The notes under the pieces are model-generated. The model did not search any database. It saw only the letters and a list, made by a program, of their open reading frames with translations, and was not told the DNA's origin. The position numbers were made by a program, and so were the translations under genes. DNA of 64,000 nt, taken from positions 248,001-312,000 of the forward strand of contig NZ_JAJNCX010000005.1 of assembly GCF_021026315.1 (NCBI RefSeq), given 5' to 3'. The DNA comes from Rhizobium sp. C4 (GTDB lineage Bacteria; Pseudomonadota; Alphaproteobacteria; Rhizobiales; Rhizobiaceae). Numbering within the stretch: position 1 is the first letter of the stretch; each line of letters opens with the position of its first letter. Below, piece after piece: positions 53,347 to 62,030 of the stretch.

Positions 53347-53868
53347 ATGGCTGAACCTGTCATGATTGTTCCCTACGATCTCGAATGGCCGAAGATTTTC
53401 GCCCGCCTGAGGGATGACGTTTCGGCTGTGATGGGCGCGGTTGCATTGAGGATCGAGCATGTCGGCAGCACGGCAGTTCCGGGCCTGGTCGCCAAGCCGG
53501 TGATCGACATTGATGTCGTCATTTCCTCCGAGCTTGAACTACAAGAAGCCATCAGCAGGCTTTTGCTGCTCGGCTACAGTTATGCGGGAGAAAGGGGCAT
53601 TGAAGGGCGTCATGCCTTCGTTCAGCCGATGGGTCTACCGACACATCATCTTTACGTCTGCGCGGCCGACAATCCTGAACTGGCGAGACATATCGCTTTC
53701 CGCAACCACCTGATCACCGATCGCGCCGCGTCCGATGCCTATGGAGAACTGAAACAGGAACTTGCCCGGACCTTCGGAGAAGACCGTGAGGGCTATACGA
53801 ACGCGAAGACCGCCTTCATAGCCGACATATTGTCGAAGTTGGCGTTTCGATCTGGGCCGCAAGGATAA
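53347..53868 (+). CDS. GrpB-family (UPF0157) nucleotidyltransferase-fold protein
   Basis: This 173-residue protein of the GrpB family opens with VPYDLEWPKIFARLRDDV and has IEHVGSTAVPGLVAKPVIDI near residues 36-55, the conserved block with Gly-Ser and Asp-x-Asp that gives the nucleotidyltransferase fold. The biochemical role of the family is not established. It starts four bases after the kinase stop and is probably co-transcribed with it by chance of position. Confidence 0.85.
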   Translation: MAEPVMIVPYDLEWPKIFARLRDDVSAVMGAVALRIEHVGSTAVPGLVAKPVIDIDVVISSELELQEAISRLLLLGYSYAGERGIEGRHAFVQPMGLPTHHLYVCAADNPELARHIAFRNHLITDRAASDAYGELKQELARTFGEDREGYTNAKTAFIADILSKLAFRSGPQG

Positions 53869-53898
53869 AGGCGCAACGCAGCGCGATCCAAACGTAAA

Positions 53899-53920
53899 GA
53901 GGGCCGGTGACCCGGCCCTC
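53899..53920. terminator. Bidirectional hairpin terminator
   Basis: GAGGGCCGG and CCGGCCCTC form a perfect 9-bp stem around a TGAC loop, between the convergent GrpB-family gene (end 53868) and permease gene (end 53945). Confidence 0.65.
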
Positions 53921-53944
53921 CAGTCTTCGCAGTCGCTTCCCGTC

Positions 53945-54823
53945 TCAATGCGTATCCAAACTCTGCTGCGGACGCCACTTGGCCAGCCGGTTCTCGACCA
54001 GAGTCATCAGGTATTCGGCCACCAGCGTGACCATCATGACGAGGACGATGGCGGCGAACATGCCGGCGGCGTCGAAGGTTCCCTTGGCGATCGAGATCAA
54101 CTGGCCGATGCCGTAGCGCGCGCCGACGAACTCGCCGACAATCGCGCCGATGATGGCGAAGCTGAAGGATACGTGGAGGCTGGCAAAGATCCAGCTCATC
54201 GCAGACGGTACGATGACCTCGCGCGTCACCTTCCACTCGGATGCGCCGAGGATGCGGGCGTTCGCAATCATGTCGCGGTCGGCCTCGCGCACGCCCTGGA
54301 AGGCGTTTGCAAAGACGACGAAGAAAACCATGATGAAGGCGAGCGCCACCTTGGAGGCGAGGCCGAGGCCCATGATCATGATGAAGATCGGTGCGAGAAC
54401 CACGCGCGGGATTGAGTTGATCGCCTTTATATAGACGGAGAGGATGTCGGAGAGCAGCTTGTTCTGGCCGAGGCCGACGCCGACCACGATGCCGGCAATC
54501 GAGCCGGTGAAGAAGCCGATGAGTGCCTCTTCCATCGTGACGCCGAGATTGTACCAGAGCGAGCCTTCCGTCGTGCCTTCGGTCGCCCATTCGTAGAGGC
54601 GCGCGCCGATGGCGGAGGGGCTCGCGTAGAAGAAGGGATCGATGATGCCCGTGCGTGCGCCGATTTCCCAGAGGCCGACGATCGCCACGAGAATGGTGAT
54701 CTGCCAGAAGAGCACGGTGCGCTTGCGCGCGGTGATGGCTTTCAGGGCAGCGGCTTCGATTTCCTTGTCGGATGTGCCGGGGCGGAAGAGCGTGCTGACG
54801 CTTTCCATGGTTGTATCGGTCAT
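53945..54823 (-). CDS. ABC importer permease, NitT/TauT type
   Basis: This 292-residue permease has about six membrane segments and the docking loop near residue 194 (ILGASEWKVTREVIVPSAMS). The ATG at 54823 follows GGAAGG. A RIME repeat lies between it and the ATPase gene upstream. It forms a complete importer with the ATPase (54899) and binding protein (55808). The substrate class includes nitrate, sulfonates, taurine and aromatic acids. Confidence 0.87.
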   Translation of the reverse strand: MTDTTMESVSTLFRPGTSDKEIEAAALKAITARKRTVLFWQITILVAIVGLWEIGARTGIIDPFFYASPSAIGARLYEWATEGTTEGSLWYNLGVTMEEALIGFFTGSIAGIVVGVGLGQNKLLSDILSVYIKAINSIPRVVLAPIFIMIMGLGLASKVALAFIMVFFVVFANAFQGVREADRDMIANARILGASEWKVTREVIVPSAMSWIFASLHVSFSFAIIGAIVGEFVGARYGIGQLISIAKGTFDAAGMFAAIVLVMMVTLVAEYLMTLVENRLAKWRPQQSLDTH

Positions 54824-54840
54824 GGGGTGTTCCTTCCAAA

Positions 54841-54895
54841 GCAATTCCAGCGAAAGTGGGAACCGGTTTCGCGTCCGGAATTGCGAAAAACAAAG
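54841..54895 (+). repeat. RIME-type rhizobial intergenic repeat, copy 3 (short)
   Basis: GCAATTCCAGCGAAAGTGGG begins a 55-base copy that ends in AACAAAGAT after a truncated arm. It fills the gap between the ATPase and permease genes of one operon and lies just upstream of the permease ribosome-binding site, so it could affect expression of the permease. Confidence 0.7.
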
Positions 54896-54898
54896 ATG

Positions 54899-55717
54899 TC
54901 ACGCGGCTTCGCTGGCGCGGCGGTAGCTGGTTTCGACTTCCTGGCGCAGGTCTTCCCAGATCGTCTTGCAGTAATCGATGAAGCCCTGCTCGTAGCGGAT
55001 TTCGGAGACGACGCGCGGGCGCGGCAGGTCGATCGTGTAGACGGATTTCACCGTCGCAGGCCCTGCAGTCAGCACATAGACCTTGTCGGCCAGCGCCACC
55101 GCCTCTTCGAGGTCATGCGTGACGAAGACCACGGAGGCCTGCCGTTCGGCCCAGAGCTTCAGGAGCTCCTCGTGCATGACGGTGCGTGTCTGTACGTCCA
55201 GCGCCGAGAAGGGCTCGTCCATCAGCAGGATTTCCGGCTCGTTGATGAAGGTCTGCGCCAGTGAGACGCGCTTGCGCATGCCGCCGGAAAGCTGGTGGGG
55301 ATAGTGATACAGGAACTTTGAAAGCCCGACGCGGGCGAGCCAGTCCTTCGCCATCTTTTCCGCTTCCGCCTTGGAGCGGCCACGGAAGAGGGGGCCGGCC
55401 ATGACGTTTTCGATGACATTCTTCCAGGGGAAGAGCGCATCCTTCTGGAAGGCAAAGCCAACGCGCGGGTCGATGCCGTTCACCGGCGCGCCCATCAGGC
55501 GAACCTCGCCGGCAGAGGGCCTCGCAAGGCCGGTCACGAGATTCAGCGTCGTCGACTTGCCGCAGCCGGTCGGGCCGACAACGGCGACGAATTCGCCGCG
55601 CTCCACCGTCATGTTGAAATCGCGGATAGCGGTCAGCGACTTGCCGGTGGGTGAAACGAAGCGGCGGGTGATGTTGATCAGCTCGATGGCCGGGGGGCCG
55701 GACTGTCTGTCGGACAT
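54899..55717 (-). CDS. ABC importer ATPase, NitT/TauT type
   Basis: This is a 272-residue ATPase with Walker [10 protein letters not shown] near residues 48-56, the signature LSGGMRKRV near 144 and Walker [11 protein letters not shown] near 165. The ATG at 55717 follows AAAGGA. It lies between the binding-protein and permease genes. Confidence 0.88.
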   Translation of the reverse strand: MSDRQSGPPAIELINITRRFVSPTGKSLTAIRDFNMTVERGEFVAVVGPTGCGKSTTLNLVTGLARPSAGEVRLMGAPVNGIDPRVGFAFQKDALFPWKNVIENVMAGPLFRGRSKAEAEKMAKDWLARVGLSKFLYHYPHQLSGGMRKRVSLAQTFINEPEILLMDEPFSALDVQTRTVMHEELLKLWAERQASVVFVTHDLEEAVALADKVYVLTAGPATVKSVYTIDLPRPRVVSEIRYEQGFIDYCKTIWEDLRQEVETSYRRASEAA

Positions 55718-55766
55718 GGGGCATCCTTTCCGCGCGGCGTCGCGCAGGCGAACTAAGGTCGGGAGC

Positions 55767-55790
55767 GCCTCCGCCGGTTGGGGCAGAGGC
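55767..55790 (-). promoter_or_regulatory. Intercistronic hairpin after binding-protein gene
   Basis: GCCTCCGCC pairs with GGCAGAGGC with one mismatch around a short loop, between the binding-protein stop (55808) and the ATPase start (55717). It matches the hairpins found in the same place in three other importer operons of the window. Confidence 0.4.
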
Positions 55791-55807
55791 ACGGATTGGG
55801 TGGTGGT

Positions 55808-56824
55808 TTACTTCGCGGCCTTCACGAATTCGGTCGTGTAGGTCTTGGCAAGATCGATCTGCTTGCCCTGTACATTCTTGGAGAAGGCGGAGAGAACGGC
55901 GAGAACCGTCTTCGGGCCATCTTCCGGCATCACGCCGTCCGGCGTGAACATGCCCTTGCCGGCGTCGAGGGCTGCGACATAGCCGTCCTTGTCGCCGACA
56001 TAGAAATCCTTCGGCATCTTTTCGGCAATTTCGGCCGCCGAATGCGTGTTGATGAATTTCAGCGTCTTGACGAAGGCATTGGCAAGCTTCTGTACTTCCG
56101 GCTTGTGGGCGTTGACCCAGTTGGTTTCCATGTAGAGCGAGGCGGCCGGATAGGTGCCGCCGAGCGCTGCACGCGCGCCTTCGACCGTGCGCATGTCGAC
56201 GAGAACGCGGGCCTCGTTGGTCTTGAGCAGGCGCGAGATGGTCGGCTCGGTTGTCATGCCGGCCTGGATCTTGTCCTGCTGCATGGCGGCGATGAAGGTT
56301 CCCCCAGCGCCGACGGGAACAGACACCGTGTCGCCCGGCTTCAGGCCAGCCTTCGAAGCCATGTATTGCGTCAGGAAATTGGTGGAGGAGCCGAGCCCGG
56401 TCACGCCGAGATTCTTGCCCTTGAGGTCGCCGAAGCTCTTGATGTCGGGATATTTGTTGGAGACGAGTTCGACTTCGCCCGGCGCCTGGCTGAACTGAAC
56501 GATGGATTCGACGAACTTGCCCTTGGCCTGAAGGTCGACGCAATGGTCGTAGAAGCCGACAACGCCCTGCACTGCACCGGCCAGAAGCTGGTTTTCCGCG
56601 TCAACGCCGGCCGCCTCGTTCAGGAGTTCGACATCGAGGCCTTCATCCTTGAAGTAACCGAGCGACTCGGCGAGCTTGGCGGGCAGGTAGATCTGCTTCT
56701 CATAGCCGCCGACCATGATGGTGATCTTGTCGGCAGCGCTTGCCAGCGACGTGGCGGCCAGAAGCGTGAGTACGGTGAGCGTGGAACCCGCAATTGCGCG
56801 CACGGCTTTACGATTGAAAGTCAT
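55808..56824 (-). CDS. ABC importer periplasmic binding protein, NitT/TauT type
   Basis: This is a 338-residue protein with a signal peptide (about residues 1-31, ending in SASA with the following AD) and an NMT1/SsuA-like domain that starts KITIMVGGYEKQIYLPAKLA. The ATG at 56824 follows GGAGGAAATA. It is the first gene of the importer operon that runs to 53945. The ligand is not known; the domain start resembles binding proteins for aromatic or sulfonated acids. Confidence 0.86.
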   Translation of the reverse strand: MTFNRKAVRAIAGSTLTVLTLLAATSLASAADKITIMVGGYEKQIYLPAKLAESLGYFKDEGLDVELLNEAAGVDAENQLLAGAVQGVVGFYDHCVDLQAKGKFVESIVQFSQAPGEVELVSNKYPDIKSFGDLKGKNLGVTGLGSSTNFLTQYMASKAGLKPGDTVSVPVGAGGTFIAAMQQDKIQAGMTTEPTISRLLKTNEARVLVDMRTVEGARAALGGTYPAASLYMETNWVNAHKPEVQKLANAFVKTLKFINTHSAAEIAEKMPKDFYVGDKDGYVAALDAGKGMFTPDGVMPEDGPKTVLAVLSAFSKNVQGKQIDLAKTYTTEFVKAAK

Positions 56825-57421
56825 TATTTCCTCCCGGTTGATACATGCCAAGGCAATCATCCCGATCGCCTTCTCCTCAGCATGTAGGCATACCTAGCAG
56901 GCCAAGCTTTCAATCAGCTTTCAGAGAAAAAGAACGTGAGTTCCATTATAAACGATCAACCTAAAGTGTGTAGCCGAGGGCAGATTCCAATTTCAAATGC
57001 AACGAAGACTATAATGGGCCTGATTTCAGGAGGATGGAATGGCCCGCTTTTTTGTGCGGTTGAGTTGGGATGAACGGCGCAGCGGCTGGCGGCGGCTCGC
57101 CAGCGCCAGGATCGCAAACTGCTGCGCGATCCTTTTGTTGCGCGCAACGAAGTATCGACGGCTGTTCACGCAAAGCGCAACGACCGGTTTTGAATTGTCA
57201 GCTTGATTGTCTGATGTCCGAGACGAGGTGAAAGGCGGCTATCGAGGTGTCCTGCGCCATGGCAGCAATTTCATCCTCGACTTCCAAACTGGAACGTTGG
57301 GAAGCAGCTCCACATCGGACCTTTCATGCAAGGTGTAAAATATCATATTATTTTGGACGTATAGCTCTCTTAACGAAGGGGTCGCGGGTTCATATCCCTT
57401 CGGCAGCCACAACATCTCCTC
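56825..57421. other. Gene-free debris next to an IS6-family remnant
   Basis: No complete gene was found. The left part carries the promoter of the binding-protein gene at 56824. Near 57241-57300 the minus strand reads as a possible protein end (VEDEIAAMAQDTSIAAFHLV), but no gene can be assembled. At 57373-57410 there is a T-arm-like GGTCGCGGGTTCATATCCC followed by a tRNA-end-like GGCAGCCACA, directly before the IS boundary. Confidence 0.4.
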
Positions 57422-57699
57422 GAAGCCGCGTTCACGAAACATTTCCTCAAGGTCACGATATCTGAGCGGATAACGCAAATACCAGGTCACCGCCTGCATA
57501 ATCAGCCATGCCTCTGAATGACGCCCTTTGAAATCGTCCTTCGATTGGCGCGTCAGCTTTTCGGCAATGGCATTCAGAGTCATGGCTATGCTTCGACATT
57601 GGGAACGGTAATTTCCCTGCCGATCGTCAACAGCGCGTCACCCACGGAAACTTGCGACAGGCCCTCTCTGCGACCATACCAAAAGTTTGCGACAAAGCC
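57422..57699 (-). mobile_element. Truncated IS6-family insertion sequence
   Basis: The first 54 residues of an IS6-type transposase are present from ATG 57583 (SKDDFKGRHSEAW and WYLRYPLRYRDLEEMFRERG), after which the similarity stops abruptly at about 57422. At 57685-57699 the outer end reads GGCTTTGTCGCAAAC on the minus strand, which fits an IS6-family terminal inverted repeat. The catalytic DDE region and the other end are missing, so the element is dead. Confidence 0.7.
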
Positions 57700-58029
57700 C
57701 CACGGATGGCTCTTCATGGCTGCCTTGCAAGCAGGCTCTTTCAGAGTTGACTCGTGTTAACTCCTCACCTAATACTCTAGAATATAAGAAACGGGAGTTG
57801 CAGGCTTGCTGCGGAGGCGCTGCGCCTTGGCTTACCGGCAGGGGGCAGAAAAATGTGGTTTGGGGAGAGTGGGATGGAGCAGGTGCGATGAATTCTTGCG
57901 GCATTTCTGGGCCTCGATCGAAGAACGGCATTTCTCTCGGGGGCAAGAGAAGGTGCCAGATCCAGCCGTTGTGGGTTCATCCCCTGCTGTGGTCTTCATG
58001 CGCATTATCGTTGGGAGCGAATCTCTAAT
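57700..58029. other. Upstream region of the branched-chain-type operon
   Basis: No gene was found in these 330 bases. They hold a CTAGAATATA motif at 57777-57786 that recurs in the 63.2-63.8 kb divergent region and probably marks a shared operator, and the promoter of the permease gene at 58030. Confidence 0.5.
57777..57786 (+). promoter_or_regulatory. CTAGAATATA motif, site A
   Basis: CTAGAATATA lies about 245 bases upstream of the LivH-type gene. The same ten bases occur at 63444 and, on the minus strand, at 63333, each between or before genes of the same transport block. Confidence 0.4.
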
Positions 58030-59079
58030 ATGGAATTTGATATTGCCCTGCTTCTTCTACGCGAAGGAGTTGCTGGCGGCGCGATTTATGCGCTGCTTTC
58101 TCTAGGCACGGTGCTTGTCTTCAACATAACGCGCATCGCGTTTGTTTCGTATGGCGACCTCATTGCCTATTCCGTGCTGACACTGGCGTCGATCCAGGCA
58201 AATACGCTCCCCGGGACAGTCTGGCTTATTCTGATCCTGTCAGGTCTTGCGCTGTTCATGGAGGCGGTGGAACTCTATCGTCGGAAACGCTTGTCGAAGT
58301 TCTGGCGGTCGGCGGTTTCCTATGGCGTATTGCCCTGTGCGCCGGTTGTCGTGGCGGCTGTGCTGCCAACCTACGAATTGCCGATGGCTGTTCAAATCGC
58401 GCTGACATTTGCTCTTATTCTGCCGCTTGGTCCATTGATGTATCGCGTTGTCTTCCAGCCGATGCGCTCTGCATCCGTGCTTACGCTGCTGATGACCGCT
58501 GCGGTCGTTCATTTTCCGATGGCCGGTGTTGCGCTGCTGTTCTTTGGGGCGGAGGGCTACAGGACAAAGGAATATATCAGCGGCAGTGTCACGATCGGGA
58601 GCCTTGAGATCCCGGCAGCCAATATCGTCGTGTTGATCGCTCTGGCTATCATAGCCATCAGTCTCTACTTTTTCTTCGAGCGAACATTGTGGGGCAAGGG
58701 GCTGCGTGCCACTGCTGTGAACGGTGTCGGCGCGCGTCTCGTTGGAATTCGCGTCGCCTCGGCCGGCAATTCGGCCTTCCTCATTGCGGCCGGGCTCGCG
58801 GCGATTTCGGGAATTCTGATCGGGCCCAATCTGACTGTCTATTCGGATACTGGCTTCCTGATCGGTCTGAAAGGCTTTGTCGGCGCCGCTATCGGTGGAA
58901 TTGCCAGCTATCCGCTAGCCCTGTTCGGCTCGCTCCTTGTCGGCATCATCGAGTCCTTTGGATCCTTCTACTCCAGTGCCTTGAAGGATGTGGCAGTCTT
59001 TGCGCTGTTGATACCGATCGTCCTCTTGCGCGGCTTGTCGGTCCATTCTGAAGTTGAAGAAGAAGAGGAGGAGCTCTGA
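58030..59079 (+). CDS. Branched-chain-type ABC importer permease (LivH)
   Basis: This 349-residue LivH-like permease is longer than the usual 290-310 residues because of an extra cytoplasmic and membrane part at about 75-110 (EAVELYRRKRLSKFWRSAVS). The C-terminus is a run of acidic residues. Conserved parts include FNITRIAFVSYGDLIAY near residue 30 and GLKGFVGAAIGGIASYPLAL near 280. Its stop overlaps the next start (TGATG). It is part of an importer whose binding protein is encoded convergently at 62031. Confidence 0.87.
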   Translation: MEFDIALLLLREGVAGGAIYALLSLGTVLVFNITRIAFVSYGDLIAYSVLTLASIQANTLPGTVWLILILSGLALFMEAVELYRRKRLSKFWRSAVSYGVLPCAPVVVAAVLPTYELPMAVQIALTFALILPLGPLMYRVVFQPMRSASVLTLLMTAAVVHFPMAGVALLFFGAEGYRTKEYISGSVTIGSLEIPAANIVVLIALAIIAISLYFFFERTLWGKGLRATAVNGVGARLVGIRVASAGNSAFLIAAGLAAISGILIGPNLTVYSDTGFLIGLKGFVGAAIGGIASYPLALFGSLLVGIIESFGSFYSSALKDVAVFALLIPIVLLRGLSVHSEVEEEEEEL

Positions 59080-60842
59080 TGACCACGCGTTCCGTGATTT
59101 TGAGCCTCGCCGTACTGATTTTTGTCGTGCTTGCGCCCTATGTTCTAGGCAGCTTTTACATTGCGATCCTGAACTTCGTCGGGATCTATTCGATTGTCGC
59201 AATCGGTATTGTCATTCTCACCGGTTCGGGAGGGCTGATCTCCTTTGGACAGTCGGCGTTTGTGGGCCTGGGGGCCTATGCGACCGCCGTTTTGAGCGCT
59301 AAGCTCGGCTTTTCGCCCTGGATGGGACTGCCTGTCGCATTGGCCGTGTCTGCGTTTACCGCAGCGGTTCTCGGCATGGTGACCCTGCATCTGTCTGGCC
59401 ACTATCTTGCGCTTGTGACGCTAGCCTGGGGGATGGTGATCACGCTTCTGTTCGGCAATCTGGAGGAACTGGGCGGACACACAGGCATTAGCGATATCCC
59501 TGCGCTTTCCATTGCGGGCATTTCCCTGGCGCCTCAGGAGCGGTATTTCTATCTTGTCGCCGTCTGCCTCATCCTTGTCATGCTGGGCACGACATTTTTG
59601 ATGCAATCCCGGCAGGGGCGGGCGATCCGCTCGCTGAAGGGCGGCGAGACGCTGGTCACGAGCCTCGGGATCAGCCAGTTCCGCATCCGGCTGGGAATAT
59701 TCGTCATCTCCGCGCTGCTGGCCGGGCTTGCCGGATGGCTATATGCGCATTCGCAGCGTTATGTCGGACCGGATCCTTTCAGCATCCAGACAGGCATCGA
59801 GTTTCTGCTGATGGCGGTGATCGGCGGTTCGGGCCACATTGCCGGGGCGGTCATCGGGGCCACCCTGTTCACCTCGCTGCACTCCATCCTGCAGGATCTT
59901 TTGCCGCTGGTAACCTCGCGGGCCGGCAATATTGAAAAGATCATCTACGGATGCCTTTTCATCCTGGTTCTGCAGCATGCCAGGTCCGGTATTGTCGGCA
60001 TGCTGCCGCGCTTCACACCGCGTAAAAGCGAACCCGTCGCACAGACAGCCGAACCCCTGGCGCGCCGCTCTCTGCCGATGCGCGGCGAGCCGCTGCTTCA
60101 GGTCTCGGGTCTGTCGAAGAGGTTTGGTGGTCTGACGGCTGTCGACAACGTCAACTTCGATGTTCGGGCGGGCGAGATCGTCGCGCTCATCGGCCCCAAT
60201 GGCGCAGGCAAAAGCACGACCTTCAACCTGATTTCGGGAGCCCTGCGACCTACGAAGGGAACCGTGACGTTCTCGGGCGAGAATCTGACGACCGAGAAGC
60301 CGGTCAATCTCGTCAAAGCCGGCGTGGCGCGCACGTTCCAGCATGTGAAGTTGCGGCCCAATATGTCGCTGCTGGAGAATGTCATGCTTGGCGCATATTC
60401 CAGAACGAAAACGGGATTTCTGGCTGGTGCGCTGCACCTCGATACGGCCGTCGAGAAGCAATTGCGAGCAGAGGCGGCCTTCCAGCTCCAACGTATCGGG
60501 CTTCTCGAACGGGCGAACGATATGGTGAGCAGCCTGCCGCTTGGTCAACAGCGCGCCGTCGAGATCGCCAGGGCTCTGGCCTCCGACCCTGTCATTCTTC
60601 TGCTCGATGAGCCGGCAGCAGGTTTGCGCCGTCTTGAGAAGGACCAGCTGAGCCAGTTGCTCAAGGAGATATCCGCCGCCGGAGTGACCCTCTTGCTCGT
60701 CGAGCATGACATGGAATTCGTCATGGGCTTGGTCGATCGCATCATCATGCTGGACTTTGGCAAGCAGCGTGCGGAAGGAACGCCGGAGGAAATACGTTCC
60801 AACCCCGTCGTCCGTGAAGCCTATCTGGGAGGCATTCTTTGA
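59079..60842 (+). CDS. Fused LivM permease-LivG ATPase
   Basis: This 587-residue protein joins a LivM-like permease (about residues 1-315, with GGLISFGQSAFVGLGAYA near 49) to a complete LivG-like ATPase (about 340-587). The ATPase part has Walker A GPNGAGKST near 375-383, the family's LPLGQQRAVEIARAL variant signature near 487 and Walker B LLLLDEPAAGL near 508. The linker is about 25 residues long. Fusions of this kind occur in other proteobacterial HAAT transporters and fix subunit ratio. No frameshift or stop separates the parts. Confidence 0.88.
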   Translation: MTTRSVILSLAVLIFVVLAPYVLGSFYIAILNFVGIYSIVAIGIVILTGSGGLISFGQSAFVGLGAYATAVLSAKLGFSPWMGLPVALAVSAFTAAVLGMVTLHLSGHYLALVTLAWGMVITLLFGNLEELGGHTGISDIPALSIAGISLAPQERYFYLVAVCLILVMLGTTFLMQSRQGRAIRSLKGGETLVTSLGISQFRIRLGIFVISALLAGLAGWLYAHSQRYVGPDPFSIQTGIEFLLMAVIGGSGHIAGAVIGATLFTSLHSILQDLLPLVTSRAGNIEKIIYGCLFILVLQHARSGIVGMLPRFTPRKSEPVAQTAEPLARRSLPMRGEPLLQVSGLSKRFGGLTAVDNVNFDVRAGEIVALIGPNGAGKSTTFNLISGALRPTKGTVTFSGENLTTEKPVNLVKAGVARTFQHVKLRPNMSLLENVMLGAYSRTKTGFLAGALHLDTAVEKQLRAEAAFQLQRIGLLERANDMVSSLPLGQQRAVEIARALASDPVILLLDEPAAGLRRLEKDQLSQLLKEISAAGVTLLLVEHDMEFVMGLVDRIIMLDFGKQRAEGTPEEIRSNPVVREAYLGGIL

Positions 60843-61555
60843 ACTCTATTCTCAAGGTGCGCGACGCGCAGGTCAGCTATGGCAGGATCGCTGCGGTACA
60901 GGGCGCGAGCGTCGATGTGTCGGCCGGAACCATGGTGACGATCATCGGGGCAAACGGGGCAGGCAAGACAACATTGCTGAATGCAGCGGTGGGTCTGATC
61001 CCTGCATCCGGATATTTCGAATTCGACGGATGCGCGCTCGATCTGCTCGATGTTGAAGACAGGGCGGAAATGGGCCTGTGCCTTGTTCCCGAACGCCGCG
61101 AGCTCTTCGGCTCGATGTCGGTCGAGGACAATCTGCAGCTCGGATATTATGTTCACCGCAGGAAACGTGCCGGGCTGAATGCGAGGCTGGCGGATGTATT
61201 CGACTTCTTTCCCAAACTTGCCGAACGTCGCAAACAACAGGCGAGCACTCTTTCGGGCGGCGAACGCCAGATGCTGGCGCTCGGGCGCGCGCTCATGAGC
61301 CAGCCACGGCTCTTGATGCTGGATGAGCCAAGTCTCGGTCTTGCTCCGCTGATCGTTCAGGAGATCTTCCGGATTATCCGCGAGTTGAAGGCGGCCGGCG
61401 TGGCGATCCTGCTTGTCGAGCAGAATGCTCGTGCCGCGCTGGAATGCGCGGACTATGGCTACCTGATGGAGACGGGCGAGATCACGCTGCAGAACACCGC
61501 CAGTGAATTGTTGAAAGATCCTCGTCTTGCGAAGGCCTACCTGGGCGGCGCGTGA
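60839..61555 (+). CDS. Branched-chain-type ABC importer ATPase (LivF)
   Basis: This 238-residue LivF-type ATPase has Walker A GANGAGKTT near residues 37-45, LSGGERQMLALG near 138 and Walker B LLMLDEPSLGLAP near 157. It begins with TTG at 60839, whose last two bases form part of the preceding stop, with GGGAGG at 60828-60833 as ribosome-binding site. No ATG fits the family start. It completes the importer with the LivM-LivG fusion. Confidence 0.87.
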   Translation: MNSILKVRDAQVSYGRIAAVQGASVDVSAGTMVTIIGANGAGKTTLLNAAVGLIPASGYFEFDGCALDLLDVEDRAEMGLCLVPERRELFGSMSVEDNLQLGYYVHRRKRAGLNARLADVFDFFPKLAERRKQQASTLSGGERQMLALGRALMSQPRLLMLDEPSLGLAPLIVQEIFRIIRELKAAGVAILLVEQNARAALECADYGYLMETGEITLQNTASELLKDPRLAKAYLGGA

Positions 61556-61711
61556 GTTTGATCGCACGGGTCGGAAACACGGCATTCGCTGCGGCTGTTT
61601 CCGGCAGGGTCGCTAAAGCTTTATCCCTCAGTTTTGAAATGACCTGACCAATTATCAGTAGAGCATCTCGCAAAGTCCACTTTCTGTGGTGGTTCTTGTG
61701 TCTCGTTTCCT

Positions 61712-61954
61712 ATGACATGGCCATTGTGTGCATGTCGGTCATGCATGCTTTCCGACGGAGCGGCTCAAAGCCGGAAGCGCTTCGACAGCATGATCGGTGA
61801 CGTGGCGGGAACCGTGATTTCCGCCCAGGCTCTCGTGATCAACGTGGCTGGGAGCATCCTGTTCATCGCCTTTGCGGCGATCATGATTGCCTTTCCATCA
61901 GACGTCCCGCTGAAGCTCTGCCTCGACACAAAGCTTGTGATTGCGCTCAAGTAA
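61712..61954 (+). CDS. Doubtful small membrane protein
   Basis: This 80-residue reading frame has GC-rich third positions in its second half and one likely membrane segment (about residues 43-62, INVAGSILFIAFAAIMIAF). It has no clear ribosome-binding site and no recognised family, and its stop directly precedes a terminator hairpin. It may be a real small gene starting at the internal ATG 61790, or chance. Confidence 0.25.
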   Translation: MTWPLCACRSCMLSDGAAQSRKRFDSMIGDVAGTVISAQALVINVAGSILFIAFAAIMIAFPSDVPLKLCLDTKLVIALK

Positions 61955-61982
61955 ATGCGGCCACGGAATACCGTGGCCGCAT
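61955..61982. terminator. Bidirectional hairpin terminator
   Basis: ATGCGGCCACGG and CCGTGGCCGCAT form a perfect 12-bp stem around an AATA loop, between the LivF gene on the plus strand and the binding-protein gene on the minus strand. It is the strongest hairpin in the window. Confidence 0.7.
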
Positions 61983-62030
61983 GTATTGTCTGGCTCGCCA
62001 CTTCCTGTGTTCACCAGGAAGGCTGAAAGT

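Larger units (their letters stand above)
61556..62030. other. Intergenic region between convergent transport genes
   Basis: These 475 bases hold one doubtful reading frame (61712-61954) and a strong hairpin (61955-61982). Nothing else was recognised. Confidence 0.5.

Noticed and set aside
56956-57147. Small minus-strand frame in the IS debris region
   Set aside because: It is rich in Arg and Ser, with no start signal and no similarity recognised.
57373-57410. Intact tRNA gene
   Set aside because: Only a 3'-end-like piece is visible; no D-arm, anticodon arm or acceptor 5' strand can be assembled.
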